A stretch of 64,000 nucleotides of DNA from Phoronis australis (GCA_002633005.1 NMRA01000072.1:979957-1043956); one strand, 5' to 3'; numbered from the stretch's first letter, positions 33,883 to 48,800 are shown. Notes: generated by a model from the sequence alone, not told the origin. Numbers and translations are program-made.

Positions 33883-36800
33883 TTAAAATCCCTTCAACTC
33901 CTCATAGTTGGAATACAGATCTAAACAGTCAGGATTAGCCAGAGCACCCCGGTGTGTAACACGCTCTCCAGACAAAATCTTCCTGACGGCTACTTCAACT
34001 TTCTTGCCATTCTGTGTGTACTGAAATAGGTCAAAGTTTGTGTTAATTAATCATTGTTGCCTACTGATATGACTCAGTTAACTGTCACCCGCAATAAAAT
34101 GCAAACATTGTATTACGGAAAAATTTCACCAACTCAGGACAATTATATGGTGGACAAGCAAAAGTTTGTTGGCAAGAATTCCTTTACTCTAAAATTGGTG
34201 AAATCAACGTCAAATGTGATTAATTAAGACAAACACCTTCTGTAAACAAGCCGCAGTCTTAACATAAAATCACAATATTAATGCACCCCAAAAGAAAAAC
34301 TCACAATACTCAACTACAAGTACTTGTACAACTTGACTAACCACAAACCAGGCTAGCTCTTGTTTACCAACAAACCTAAATCAAGGTTATGTAGGACCTT
34401 ACAGACAAGTCCGTGTGTCTGTCCAAACATCTAGAAACTATAATAGGTTTTAACTCGGTATTAAATCTAAAATTTGATTCCTGACTCTTTTACCAATCTG
34501 CCATTAATTGGGTCACATGACCATGTCTTTTTAGTAAAATTTAGCAAAAAAGAAAGTAACATCTATTAAAGGATAATGGTCACAATAAAATTTGATATAA
34601 TTGTCCAAGAAAAATTATTTAAAAAGCTGTTACAATTTTCTAAATCATCATTTTGTTTTCATTTGATGCAGTTTTTGATTTTTTCATGAAAATCATAGAA
34701 AGTCCTATTTTTGATAGCCCCTAATGCAAGAATGGAGGATTTTGAAAGCAATTCCCATTTCAGAGGACAGTACTATAGTTTCATGTGAATCCAATAAGCC
34801 ATTTCTGAGTCCACTCACGGGAATGTCAGTAGTCTCCAAGATAAAGGCTGGCACATGCCGGGCTGACAGCTCTGAACGTATGGTCATCTTGATCCTCTTG
34901 ACAACCTCATCGGTCAGCTGGGTGCCTGGCGCCATCTTCAGGAACAGTATCACTCTCTCCTCACTGTGGTCCAGGCTGTGCTGGCCTACACACAGAGCAT
35001 CCTGCACTTCCTTGAACGATTCAACTGAAATGAATTACGGCAAAAATTTTCCAATTCAAGACATGGAAACCTCCGAAAAATTTGAATTTTCTTGATTCTG
35101 GAGTTGGGGACAAAGGCTTTTTGGTGTTCACCATATTTCACAAATTTCTGACAATTTTCATAATTTTTACCATAATTTTGATTTGGCACACATCACACAA
35201 GAATTCATGACAACTAGACATGTATACTCCGTTTACTCAGGTTTGTTTCCAAGGATTACTGCCAAATCAAATGTTATGTCACAGTGTACAGAATACAAAA
35301 CAGCAAGAATGCTTAAAATCTTCAAATGTGTTGATCAGAAAATAACAAAAATGCAATAGAATATCCATATCTAGCATCAAATGGAAATTCTCCACTTATT
35401 TGCCACACTCGCCTCATTTCGCATATTTAAAATTACTCGTAAAAATATTATGTTGTTTCTTTACTTATTTTGCATAAGGTTACTTGTTGGGAATTTCTTA
35501 CCTCACCTAATTTGCGCAGTCACCTTTGCACTTTGGAAAATATCAATGCAAAGCTGCCATTAACTCTAGGAATATACACCTCTTTAAAGGCCAAGGCAAC
35601 CTTTTTCCATGTCATTTTGAGCTAAAATAAGGTTGGTTGGTTTATCCTAGACATATTTTTCAATAATTCCAGCTTTTCGTAATTTTATTAATTATTCGTC
35701 CGCTTTTCCGGAAGTGACGTTTTAGGAGGCAAGCGCTTCCCGCCAATTTCTTTTCACATAGTCTGACTGTGAGAGCTGCCGAGTCAGTCATTGTTCTACC
35801 TCGGTTGTGTTAAGTTCCGTCGTCGTTCGCTTTCATTTACTAGTCAGTCAACATGCCACACTGTTGCTGCNTGATATAATTGTCCAAGAAAAATTCTTTA
35901 AAAAGCTGTTACAATTTTCTAAATCCTCATTTTGTTTTCATTTGATGCAGTTTTTGATTTTTTCATGAAAATCATAGAAAGTCCTATTTTTGATAGCCCC
36001 TAATGCAAAAATGGAGGATTTTGAAAGCAATTCCCATTTCAGAGGACAGTACATAAGTATAGTTTCATGTGAATCCAATAAGCCATTTCTGAGTCCACTC
36101 ACGGGAATGTCAGTAGTCTCCAAGATAAAGGCTGGCACATGCCGGGCTGACAGCTCTGACCGTATGGTCATCTTGATCCTCTTGACAACCTCATCGGTCA
36201 GCTGGGTGCCTGGCGCCATCTTCAGGAACAGTATCACTCTCTCCTCACTGTGGTCCAGACTGTGCTGGCCTACACACAGAGCATCCTGCACCTCCTTGAA
36301 CGATTCAACTGAAATGAATTACGGCAAAAATTCTCCAATTCAAGACATGGAAACCTCCGGAAAAATTGAATTTTCTTGATTCTGTTGTTGGGGACAAAGG
36401 CTTTTTGGTGTTCACCATATTTCACAAATTTCTGACAATTTTGATAATTTTTACCATAATTTCGATTTGGCACACATCACACAAGGATTCATGACAACTA
36501 GACATGTATACTCCGTTTACTCAGGTTTGTTTCCAAGGATTACTGCCAAATCAAATGTTATGTCACTGTGTACAGAATACAAAACAGCATGAATGCTTAA
36601 AATCTTCAAATGTGTTGATCAGAAAATAACAAAAATGCAATAGAATATCCATATCTAGTATCAAATGGAAATTCTCCACTTATTTGCCACACTCGCCTCA
36701 TTTCGCATATTTAAAATTACTCGTAAAAATATTATGTTGTTTCTTTACTTATTTGCACAAGGTTGCTTGTTGGGAATTTCTTACCTCACCTAATTTGCGC

Positions 36801-39800
36801 AGTCACCTTTACACTTTGGAAAATATCAATGCAAAGCTGCCATTAATTCTAGGAATACACACCTCTTTAACTGTGCAATAAGGTCTGAACATTGTATTTT
36901 CACCTCCATTTAATTCATAGTATACTCAACATTTAATTCATTTTATACTCAACATTTAATTCATTTTATACTCAACATTTAATTCATTTTATATTCACCA
37001 TTTAATTCATTGTATTTTCACCATTTAATTAAATTTAAATTCACCATTTAAATCATTGTACATTCACCATTTAATTCATTGTATAATCACCATTTAATTC
37101 ATAGTAAATTCACCATTTAATTCATTCATTTATATGGGATATCTCATAATGAGATGAAAGTGGTTCTAAATGAGTGTTGTGTCACTAGAAGTCACATGCT
37201 CGAAAGAGTTTTTCACCAATGATGGGGTTAAGTACTCTTATTTTGAAACGGCATAAAGTAACTTAAATAGGTCTGGATCACGTTGGCAACCCATAGGCTG
37301 CGTTTCATTAAATTCACACACCGTGACTATCAGTAAAATATATTTAATTCATTTTGTGTGAAATAAGTGGAGAGTTATAACACAAGTTCTGCATAACAAA
37401 AGTCATATAAACTGGATTACTCTCACAATCCTGGAATGTGGCAGACCGATGAAGAAAAAAATTAAAAAGAAAACTCGCTCTTATTTGTAAAATACTTATT
37501 CTCTTTTCATGCACTACCAGACCTCATTTTAGTAATTAAATGATGAACCTTATCATATTACTGACGTAGCGTCCGCATCTCAAAATTTTCATGCTTTCAC
37601 TTACTGAATTACGTTTTTTTAAGATCTTACCTATGTTGTAGATTTCAGCACTACCAAACCTGACACCACTTGGGTTTAAAGTGCCATCACTGCAACAAGG
37701 AATACGAAATAATGTACTAATGCAAAAATACTTTGCAGGTAATCAAACAAAATGATGGATGTCAAATGTTATAATCTGATAAATAAGACAAAATTTTAGG
37801 CAGTGACTAAAAAACAGCATTCCATCAATGGAAACTAACTGTTGATGTACGGTAGTCCACGTACAGCCATGAAGCTGATCTGATCTCAACTTGGTCCTAG
37901 ATGAGATGAGAAGAGACGTGGGTTCTACGCTTGGAAAAGGTAAAATATTGTGACAAAAGATGGGTTTATTACGACTTTAAATAAACAAAATTCAATTTGA
38001 ACTCGCACTTTCACTTTGATGCATATACTTAAACCTGATAAACATCTGTGTCTTCCTTCAAAGAAACTTTTGGTAAAGACAACATACTGCTAAAATAGGT
38101 CACAATTCAATTAAGGATTTCTTGGCTTGGGAAAGCACTGACAGTTAAATGTCACTTGAGATCATAAGCATGAAAAATCCAGCCAGGTCCAGCAACCTTG
38201 TTAAGCCTTATCTCAAGTAATATGAAACTGTAAGTAATTCCCAAGCCCAGGTATCACAGAGGTCAATTCCACATTGTTAAAGGGCTTAAATGTTAATCAA
38301 GTTTCTGTTTGAAGGTGGGTTTATGGAACCTTTAAACAAAAAAAATTTCAGCTGCCATGTTCACTGGTATGCAAAGTCACATTGAAATAGCATTATTCAT
38401 GAGTGTATTTTTACTAAAATGGTATGCGCTAAATTTCATTTTAAGAAGTTTTTAACTAAAATGAAGCACAGGGTCTGTGAAATGCCTCACATACACCCAC
38501 ATACCTTCTACCCAGCATCCAAATGCCGCCAGTGTGAGAACTGAACAGACAAAAGTCTCCATGACTCCAAACACCGGGAAATTTGCTGAAGTAAGCTTTC
38601 TTGTACTTGCTGCCATCTGGGTCATTCCAGAAGTGGGTTGGCATGGAGGGAAACGGTTTAGTACAAACGAGCTCGCCACTCTCACCGACAACAGGGTTAC
38701 CTGTAGGCAGGTGGAGCAAGNCTGTGCAATAAGGTCTGAACATTGTATTTTCACCACTTAATTCATAGTATATTCACCATTTAATTCATCGTAAATTCAC
38801 CGTTTAATTTATTGTATATTCATCATTTAATTCATTGTATATTCACCATTTAAATCATTGTATATTCACCATTTAATTCATTGTATAATCACCATTTAAT
38901 TCATAGTAAATTCACCATTTAATTCATTCATTTATATGGGATATCTCATAATGAGGTGAAAGTGGACCTAAATGAGTGTTGTGTCACTAGAAGTCATATG
39001 CTCGAAAGAGTTTTTCACCAATGATGGGGTAAAGTACTCTTTATTTTGAAACGTCATAAAGTAACTTAAATAGGCCTGGATCACGTTGGCAACCCATAGG
39101 CTACATTACATTAAATTCACACACCGTGACTATAAAAGTATATTTAATTTATTTGCATGACATGAGTGGAGAATTATACCATAAGTTCTGCACAACAAAA
39201 GTCATCTACACTGAATTACTCTCACAATTCTGGAATGTGGCAGACGGATGAAGAAAAAATTAAAAAGAAAACTCGATCTTATTTGTATTCTCTTTTCATG
39301 CACTACCAGACCTCATTTTAGTAATTAAATGATGAACCTTATCATTGGGATAATATTCAAAGAGGCTTCTAGAAAAATGGACTTTTATTTTTCCCAATGT
39401 GTTCGCACTCTAATACTTAATGAATTAAGATCAAGTTTGAGTCTAATACTGGAATAAAGGTTACAAATATTAGCGACATTGCGTGCGCATCTCAAAATTT
39501 TCATGCTTTCACTTAATGAATTAAGTTTTTCAAGATCTTACCTATGTTGTAGATTTCAGCACTACCAAACCTAACACCACTTGGGTTTAAAGTGCCATCA
39601 CTGCAACAAAGAATACGAAATAATGTTCTAATGCAAACATACTTTGTAGGTAATCAAACAAAATGATGGATGTCAAATGTTATAATCTTATAAATATAAA
39701 AAAAATTTTAAGCAGTGACTAAAAAACAGCATTCCATCAATGGAAACTAACTGTTGATGTACGGTAGTCCATGTACAGAAATGAAGCTGATCTGATCTCA

Positions 39801-42800
39801 ACTTGGTCCTAGATGAGATGAGAAGAGACGTGGGTTCTACGCTTGGAAAAGGTAAAATATTGTGACAAAAGACGGGTTTATTACGACTTTAAATAAAAAT
39901 AATTCAATTTGAACTCGCACTTTCACTTTGATGCATATATCTAAACCTGATAAACTTCTGTGTCTTCCTTCAAAGAAACTTTTGGTAAAGACAACATGCT
40001 GCTAAAATAGGTCACAATTCAAGGATTTCTTGCTTGGGAAAGCACTGACAGTTAACTGTCACTTGAGATCCGTGAAAAAATCCAGCCAGGTCCAGCAACC
40101 TTGTTAAGCCTCATTTCAAGTAATATGAAACTGTAAGTAATTCCCAAGCCCAGGTATCACAGAGGTCAATTCCACAATGTTAAAGGGCTTAAATATTAAT
40201 CAAGTTTCTGTCTGAAGGTGGGTTTATGGAACCTTTATACAAACAAATTTCAGCTGCCATGTTCACTGGTGCAAAGTCACATTGAAATAGCATTATTCAT
40301 GAGTGTATTTTTACTAAAACGGTATGCGCTAAATTTCATTTTAAGAAGTTTTTAACTAAAATGAAGCACAGGGTCTGTGAAATGCCTCACATACACCCAC
40401 ATACCTTCTACCCAGCATCCAAATGCCGCCAGTGTGAGAACTGAACAGACAAAAGTCTCCATGACTCCAAACACCGGGAAATTTGCTGAAGTAAGCTTTC
40501 TTGTACTTGCTGCCATCTGGGTCATTCCAGAAGTGGGTTGGCATGGAGGGAAACGGTTTAGTACAAACGAGCTCGCCACTCTCACCGACAACAGGGTTAC
40601 CTGTAGGCAGGTGGAGCAAGGAATATGATTGAGTCACATGTGGACGAACAAGGCTAATGTTAAACAAGCAACATAGATAAACATTATGATTCATCTAGAG
40701 CACAGGGTATAATCTCTGAATTGAAAGAAAAATCAATTGGAAAACCGACAAATTGCCAGACATGCTTACAGATTTGTAGTCAAATTGGTAAAGTTTCGAG
40801 TCTGAGTCTGAAATGAGTTCGGAGACTTCATCCTGGGACCAGGTGAAGTACACGATGCAAAAGTAAATCTTGCAGAAGCTTCTGGAAACTTGCTTGAGTA
40901 TTGTTCCTGGTGTTCCAACTGGAAGATAAGACTTTTTGCCCAGTTTTTATTTTCTTTGCAATGTTCCTAACTCAGATGTAATGCTCTGTAGCTTCTAGGT
41001 TTCTTCCTAACATCCATTGCATTTTTGTGTTATGCAATAAAACTATGAACATCACCAAACTCAAAATTTTCTTACCGCCTTCATCCCAAGCCTCAATTGC
41101 CATGCCAAGATTTCTGTTCTGAATTTCACCTCGGTAGACGGGGATAGTCCAGTTTTGACCAGCAAAACAGGAAATCAAGTCCGTTCCTCCTGAAAAGTAT
41201 GATCAACACCAACCATTACGTTGTAAACTTGTGACTATGATTTGTAATAATTTTCTCTCAAAAGAATGACATAGTAAATTTTGGCATCTTATAAATATGC
41301 TCCTGGACTCCAAACCAAAAAGTGCAATTCAAGATAAGTTTCCAAACAAATGACAACCTTGCTAATAGCTTTACAGTGATTAGCAAAGAGCTTTTATGCA
41401 ATTCCTATGGTGTGAATCGAGGGAGAAAATTGCACCTGAACATAACGAAGGAAAGTGACTGACCAGTTCTAATAATTGTCTGAATGTACTAATGTGAGAC
41501 AGAAAACTAATCTGGAACCATGCAATAGCTAAAGAAATAATACGGACCAAGTTGCTATGGAGAACTCTAAAGTAATTAATGTATAAGTAAGAATTTGAAA
41601 TCATCTTACACGTGGCCTGGAGTTAAGTCTGAAAAGGTCTCTGTTCCCATCATGGCTCAAACACAAGACTTTCTGCTTACCATGCAAACACTCTAGTCCA
41701 GGTGAGCTATTGAAATCACTGGTCGATTACAAAATCCAATCAGACCTATAGAAGGAATCTTACCCAAACTTGGGAGTGCATATACAAGTATATACTTGTG
41801 CTGTTGTAAATCAGCATGCTGATATGGTCTCCCTGCAAGTCACATGCTGGTCACATGACACGACTTACAGTTAAGTCTGAAATGATCTCAGTGGACTAGA
41901 GCAGACAGTCCCAGGTTCAAGCCCCCGTCGGGACAGAGATCTTTCAGCCTCAACTCTAACTTACACGATGTGACCAACATATGCTGAGTAAGAAGACTCA
42001 TAATTCTTACTTATACAATATGAACGCTCTGAGATAGAATGGCACAGTTATACTAAGTCATTAATGGTTTACCTGTGATTGACCCCAACAGTAAGTTGTC
42101 TTTGATGTCTCTGTAAACATAGTCGTACGTTTGTGGTTTGAGAGGAGATCCCGTTGACAAGATGGTGTGTAATGAGGACAAATTGTGCGAGGACTCTGGA
42201 TAAAAAGGAATAACAAACAAGAAGATTAATTTAAATAAGCAGTAGTAATTAAAACTTTTCTGCAGAGAAATTTATTAAAAAACTTTAAATTCATTACGTT
42301 CATTATGCATTTTGCCATCAAATTTCACTTTGCCTCGGAACAGTCTCACGCCAAAACATGAAAATTTCTCCACATTAAAAATGACTTACCTCCTTTCTTT
42401 AAATCTATAAAATAGCTATCCATGAGAACCATAAACAACTAAATCGTTTAATACAAATATGTGTAAGACATGGACTTAAAAGCTTGCAAACCTTTATGAG
42501 TTGCTACTAATAATTTTCTCACATTGCTCACGGTGCCATGGAGACTGAAATCCATCAAAAAACATCTTTTTATAACCAAATCACTACTATTTGGAATGGA
42601 ACTTGGGACTGTCATGTCTTAAAGCCCTACGGTTGACCTTGTAATAGCAATGATTCCAAATGTGTACTCACTAGGCTTAACTCCTTTATCCTCTAACACT
42701 GCTAGCCACTTAGCACCAGTTCCAAGAACAGTGATGCTGGAAAAAAATAATCATGGTCAATTTGATACACTGGATCAATTAAACTGAGGAGCAGACAGTG

Positions 42801-45800
42801 TAGCTCAGTGGTTTGAGCTCAGGGCTCCCGTTTGGAAGGCCCGGGTTCAAATCCTGGCTTCACTGGCAGACAATGAAGCATTGCACAAAAGTGTCTCCTA
42901 CTCCTCTGAGCTCGGACTTACAACTGAGTGAATGAATGTATGCAAGGGAATGGTTTGCCAATTATTAAATTGCCGGTGATAATAGCCACCAGCTAATGTT
43001 CTATGTTTACTTTGAAAACTGACAATCAACTATTTTAAAAAAAATGAATTTCCTGTTAATATTTAGTTGTCAAAAACGAAAAATGAATTGCATTAAAATC
43101 TCACCAATTTAGGACACACTATGGCTGACAAATGAAATTTTACTTATTCATGAAAGATAAGTAATACCAAACAAATGCTATATCAAATTTAAAGAACGAT
43201 ACCATAGGTACCATCAGACAATGATTCTGAGACATTGTAGACATTCACAACAGTGTTAGAAGTTTTTGAAAACCGAAAAGACCAATTTTGACAATTATTT
43301 TTGTCTAAAATTGGTGAGATTTTTTCTGTAAGCCACTTAATAACCTCATACAGTCTGTCTCATAATATTCCTTATCATGATAGGATTCGATTTTCGTTAC
43401 CAATGAAAAAAAATCAATTCAAGAAAACGCTTCAGTATTTATTGAGGTCGGCAAACCCTATAAATGTAAATTCAAAAATGGCCAATGTACGCATTGCCTG
43501 TGACTTTGAGTTGTCCGATCACTTGACAACAATGTTTTAAACACCAAAGCACTTTAAGAATTCAACATTGATAGCTAAACTTTAGCAAAGTGGCCCTTTA
43601 ATAAAAAAATTGTTGCAAATAAATACGGTCTATTGTAGCTGTTTCAAAATCCGTTTTGTATACTGTCAAACTTTGGTTACCATGAGAACAATAAATGAGA
43701 CAAAACACAAAAAATTGGTTTCAAGAAACCATTGAGCAATTACCACTTTAAATAAATCTTAAAATAGGCTAATATCATTTAAACTGCATTTTTATCACAC
43801 AAAAGTGTTGACGCAAGTGTTACTTGGATTAAAAATGATTTCAGGGCTTGAGAAGAATTGAAAAATCGCTATTGGTTCAGACCAGGCTCATGACATTCGC
43901 TTGTCACGATGGGTGAATTTCAGCTGCCAAAGGAGTATGGGTAATGTAAGGCATTTTATTGGAACCAATTTCAATTCAAGCAAAAAATAGGAATACAACG
44001 ATGCAAACCCATGAACCTGGTGAAGAAAGTGACTTAAAATTTAAGACAGAAATTTGATATTATGATCCTGCTTCATAAAAGCTGAAAAAAATTAGCCAAG
44101 TAATCAGGAGCACATCATAGTCTAGAAATAATTTATAAAAATTGTCTTGATAATTAGCAGTTATGTGTATATTTTCAAGTGAGGTTTAATTATTTTTCAA
44201 AAATAGTTATGTGGACCGTAGGACCCAATTTTTGCCTTAAATTTTAAGTCACTTTCATGAAACGGGCCCTAGAACATGGTTTGCTTTCACTGTAAAAAGT
44301 TTTGTGATTTCTTGAACAAAATGAAACAGCATAGTATCTTTAATGTTTGATATTTCATCACCTTACCCCACTTCATCAATGAGATCCCATAATACATTGG
44401 GCGTTGGCACAAGTGGTGATCCATCAAACAATACAACAGCTGCACCCACAGCAAGAGCAGACACCATCCAATTCCACATCATCCAGCCTGTCTAAATAAA
44501 TCACAATGTTTAAATCTTCGTGCAAGACCTAAAGCAGTAATATGGCTTACAACGATGTTAATTGATATGTCAGTTATCATGAACTGCCCAACTGTTCTCA
44601 TCACAGAATCATGTCTAAAGCATTTTTGTTATAATGTTAAATTATATTCCAACAATGTGGAAAGACATTTAATAAAGTACTGTTACAGTTTGTGTTTTCG
44701 CATTGAAAGCTACTTTCGTGACACCAAAGGCATTTGCTAACAGCAAGCCTTTACCCCAACCTAAATCATATCTTTTGTACACTGGCTGGTAATTGTGAAT
44801 GGTCCCTAAGTACCATATATGGAAACACCTGTACTTACTGTTGTATAATATAGAAGTATGTCTTCCTTGGTCATGTTTCCATGTAACATATGTTCCTTGA
44901 GGTGTTGAAGCAATGTGCCCTGGAGTAAAATAACTTCATGCAGTTGACACTGGAGACACCGTCAATTTTGATTTCACTGCCAACTTTCTGCTGACCCATT
45001 TCAGTAGGAAATTAAGATTTGTGAACTTGGTTTGAAACAGGATATTGATTCACAAATTTTACACTTTTATATTCTGGACAGTGTTCTGTAGACCAAGTTT
45101 TTTTGCGTGAAAAGGGAGATCATGCAAAATCGCGAGAGTAAAAGGCAAGTGTTTCTCAAGTACGAGACCTTACTAACGTGACCTAGCAAAATGGTGGGCA
45201 TTGAAGTATATTGGCTGATTAGGTTGAAATGTTGAACAAGATGACGGAATTCATGAATTATGGGATGTGGAGACTTATCACCACAACTGCAAGACTAATG
45301 TACTGGGTCTACCGAACACAATCCAGATTATCAACATTTCTTTTCATAGCATGAACAAAACTATGATGTACAATCTACTCACCCCTGCAGAGTGAACCAT
45401 ACACTTAGGAATGCCTGTAGTGCCAGAAGAGTACATTATGAACAAGGGGTGGTTGAATGGGACCTGCTCATACACGAGATCAGGTACGAGTCCATTTTCC
45501 TCCCCAAGTTTCAGAAACTCTTCTAAGTAACAGCTGAAACATTAAGTTAGAGTAAATGTTCAATAACGTTATAAGGTACTAAGTCCAAGGAAGTGTTAAC
45601 TTTGTTATTTTGCCACGAAAACAGTTTCCAAAAAGTAGTTTTATGGTCACTGGTGGGTTTACCATGTTGCAAAGGGGCAAACCATAATTTTGGAAGGAAA
45701 CTGTTCTTGGTGCCCCCCCAAAAAAAACAGCATGCAGCTGCGTTTTTTTGGCTCTATTTGGTAAAATCTGGAGGGGGGGCAGCTGCAGAAAAAAATTCTA

Positions 45801-48800
45801 AGAATGAAGAGGAGTTTTCTTAAACATTCATTTCAGTTGAGATATTTGACGAAGTATAATTTCATCCTTCTGCCATACTATGTGTCAAAAAGGTGAACAA
45901 TTACCATGATAGTGCTATGGTTGTTAATCACATACCTGTTCTTAATTTCCGACAAGTCCAACTTATCTGTGTTTGTGTACTGAATGATAACGACCTTCTG
46001 CAAATCAGGCAAACCTATAATGAATTGCGAAATGAATTTCAATTTTATTTTTTACAATCAACCACACTTAAACCTATGCAATCTAAATACATAAACAGTT
46101 TTAATGTTGATGAATTAACATTAGTCAGTCGCAATTATTTTTCTTGACTAAGGAGAAGCCTTCAATGTTTACATTATTGACACCAACAGAATATTACCTT
46201 CAACAACTTTGGTCACCTTTTCGAAGTGATTGTGCGTTTTGCCGTTATATATCACAGCATCCACTGAAAAGATCAGCTTTGGCTGAATTTGTGAGAATCT
46301 GTCCAGTACACCCTGTAGTGAAACGAAGAAAAACGTATTATTGCTAATGCTTGTAATGTTGTAATGTTGTAAGAGCTCTTAGTTATAAGAAAATGGTGGA
46401 AGCTTACATTTTATAAACAAGGGTCAAAATGATCCTAATTGGAAATCAAGAGGAAAAAATTCAAGGCAAGGGCACCTATGATAAATTTCCTCATGCAATC
46501 CTCATAACAGAAGGAACACTCAAAAGTGAAACAGGACTCACTGAGGTTCCAAAATCTGGCGAGGTCGAGCTCCACACTGCACCAATACTGGCTGTGGCCA
46601 ACATGGCTTCTACTGCGTCAAATGAGTTAGGGATGTACCCTACCACCCTGTCACCTTTGGACACACCCATTTTCCGCATGGCTGCTGCATATTTGGCTAC
46701 GGTCCGACGCAGTTCACCGAATGTTTTGCTTCTCAACTTCCTACCTTCACCTGTTTTTGAACAATAAATAGAAGTATTAAGACTCATTGTGCTTGAAGAT
46801 GGATTATTCATTTTTAATAGATAACATAGCAATTTTTTTTGTACGACGTAAAATGTGAAATTGTACTAGCAGTGTATGCCGATCCAGAGTGACTGATGAC
46901 CACCCCTGCTTAGTTACTTCATCACTACTTTTGTAGAGCGATTTCAAGTGCCCCCTCAGCTTATTCATTGTCAGACCCCTGATCAAGACCCTTCGTCTGC
47001 CCCTCCAGGTCAAAAAAGCATAACTGGTTCTCGTGTCTGTTTAGTTTGAAAATCAAGTCAGTAGTGTTTTTTAGTGGCTCACTTTTTCAAAAAAAAAGAA
47101 AAACCCACGAAGGAGCAAAAATGATACGGTATTTGCTTTTTTACACATTGCTTGACAAATCATGGCGGTTCAAGACCTGCTTACCCTTGTTTGCATACCT
47201 TTGTGCAGCTTTTCAAAAAAGATGAAACCCTGGGTGAAATTGATACGCGATAACTTTGAATGCTTTTTCAGGTCTGGTGAGCGCATGTCTCAAAATGAGT
47301 GGTGGTACAGACTAGAACCAACTTTGTTTTTTTGGGTCTCATATTTAACATTTAATTTTCCAAACTGTTGAGGTACATAAAAGGCTGTTCATAATGCAAC
47401 TTTGTTGAGATAAACTGCCCATAGTAGCCTGCATGCCTACTTAGGACGTCGTGATAAATTGGCCATAGTAGCCTGCACGCNNNNNNNNNNNNNNNNNNNN
47501 NNNNNNNNNNNNNNNNNNNNNNNNNNNNNNNNNNNNNNNNNNNNNNNNNNNNNNNNNNNNNNNNNNNNNNNNNNNNNNNNNNNNNNNNNNNNNNNNNNNN
47601 NNNNNNNNNNNNNNNNNNNNNNNNNNNNNNNNNNNNNNNNNNNNNNNNNNNNNNNNNNNNNNNNNNNNNNNNNNNNNNNNNNNNNNNNNNNNNNNNNNNN
47701 NNNNNNNNNNNNNNNNNNNNNNNNNNNNNNNNNNNNNNNNNNNNNNNNNNNNNNNNNNNNNNNNNNNNNNNNNNNNNNNNNNNNNNNNNNNNNNNNNNNN
47801 NNNNNNNNNNNNNNNNNNNNNNNNNNTGATAAGAATTAAAAGTTCTAACAATATGAATGTAACTGGATTTGGTTTGTTGATCAGTATTTCACACGTCATG
47901 ATGGATGCGTTCACCATTGTGGTACATAAATGACGCGCGAGTCGTGATGCAGGACAAAAGACTGCGCGAACGCTTAACAATGGACTAAATTGATGTCTGG
48001 ATTTGGAAACTACTGTCATCTAGACTTAAAACTAAAACTAGAGATATTTGCAATGTTTTGTATGCGTTCGAAAATGTCAAAAGTTATAGACGATCTTTAA
48101 ATAACTATCCAAAAATAGTGCTATCGTCCCATTGGTACATACCGGCAGCATAGAGAGCTACTTTGTCCTCCTTGTGTTCCAACAGATTTTCTGCATAATT
48201 CATCCTACAGCCGTGAAACCACTCCGGCACTTCAGATATGTTTTTCTTTGTGTCTACAACCTGCAATAACCAATTTTAGAGTGACGAACAAAAACAAAGG
48301 TTACTGATGAGTCACAAAAACTGTCGGTAACATGAGTTAGGATCGCAGCAGACTTGTAATAATGGCACCAATTTTTTACTTTTTCAAAAACCATAGTGTA
48401 AGTAACTTAACACAACTCATTAATTTATTAGCCACTTCTTCCATTATAGAAAATCAGCTTGAAATTCATATTCAGTTGACTTGACCACTGAACCCCAGCA
48501 CAGGGCTTGACAATAACAGTAGCCAGAGAGCTGGTAACTTTTGCTGTTTAGAAAGTGAAACTTTGAAGCAGCCCAATGGGCTACTTGCAGCTTACTTGAA
48601 CAGTGAATTTGTATATCCAGATGAAATGGCATTCTTGCAAATGTTTAGGTGATTTTTGACTTGAAAATTTTACAATTCAATAATTTGGGCAAGCAATTTT
48701 TTCCTTCAGGCAAGTGAAATTTTTGGTTTACTTCCCAAACAGGCAAGTTAACACAAAAGTTAGTGTCAACCCTGCAGTGCACGAACACTTTAAAAATTGT

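Larger units (their letters stand above)
41190..42072 (-). other. AACS intron 11 with two opposed SINE-like fragments
   Basis: 0.9-kb intron. The only recognisable content is the pair of tRNA-like fragments at 41630-41725 and 41875-42000. Confidence 0.6.
42737..44366 (-). other. AACS intron 9
   Basis: 1.6-kb intron containing a tRNA-like SINE (42790-42960), a dispersed repeat (43850-43920) and a MITE (44022-44269). Confidence 0.6.

Noticed and set aside
34705-36308. True tandem duplication of an AACS exon
   Set aside because: Single-N boundaries and the filled/empty TTAA relation between copies fit allelic interleaving better.
42790-42865. Candidate tRNA gene
   Set aside because: A and B boxes are good, but the anticodon arm does not form and a SINE-like tail follows.
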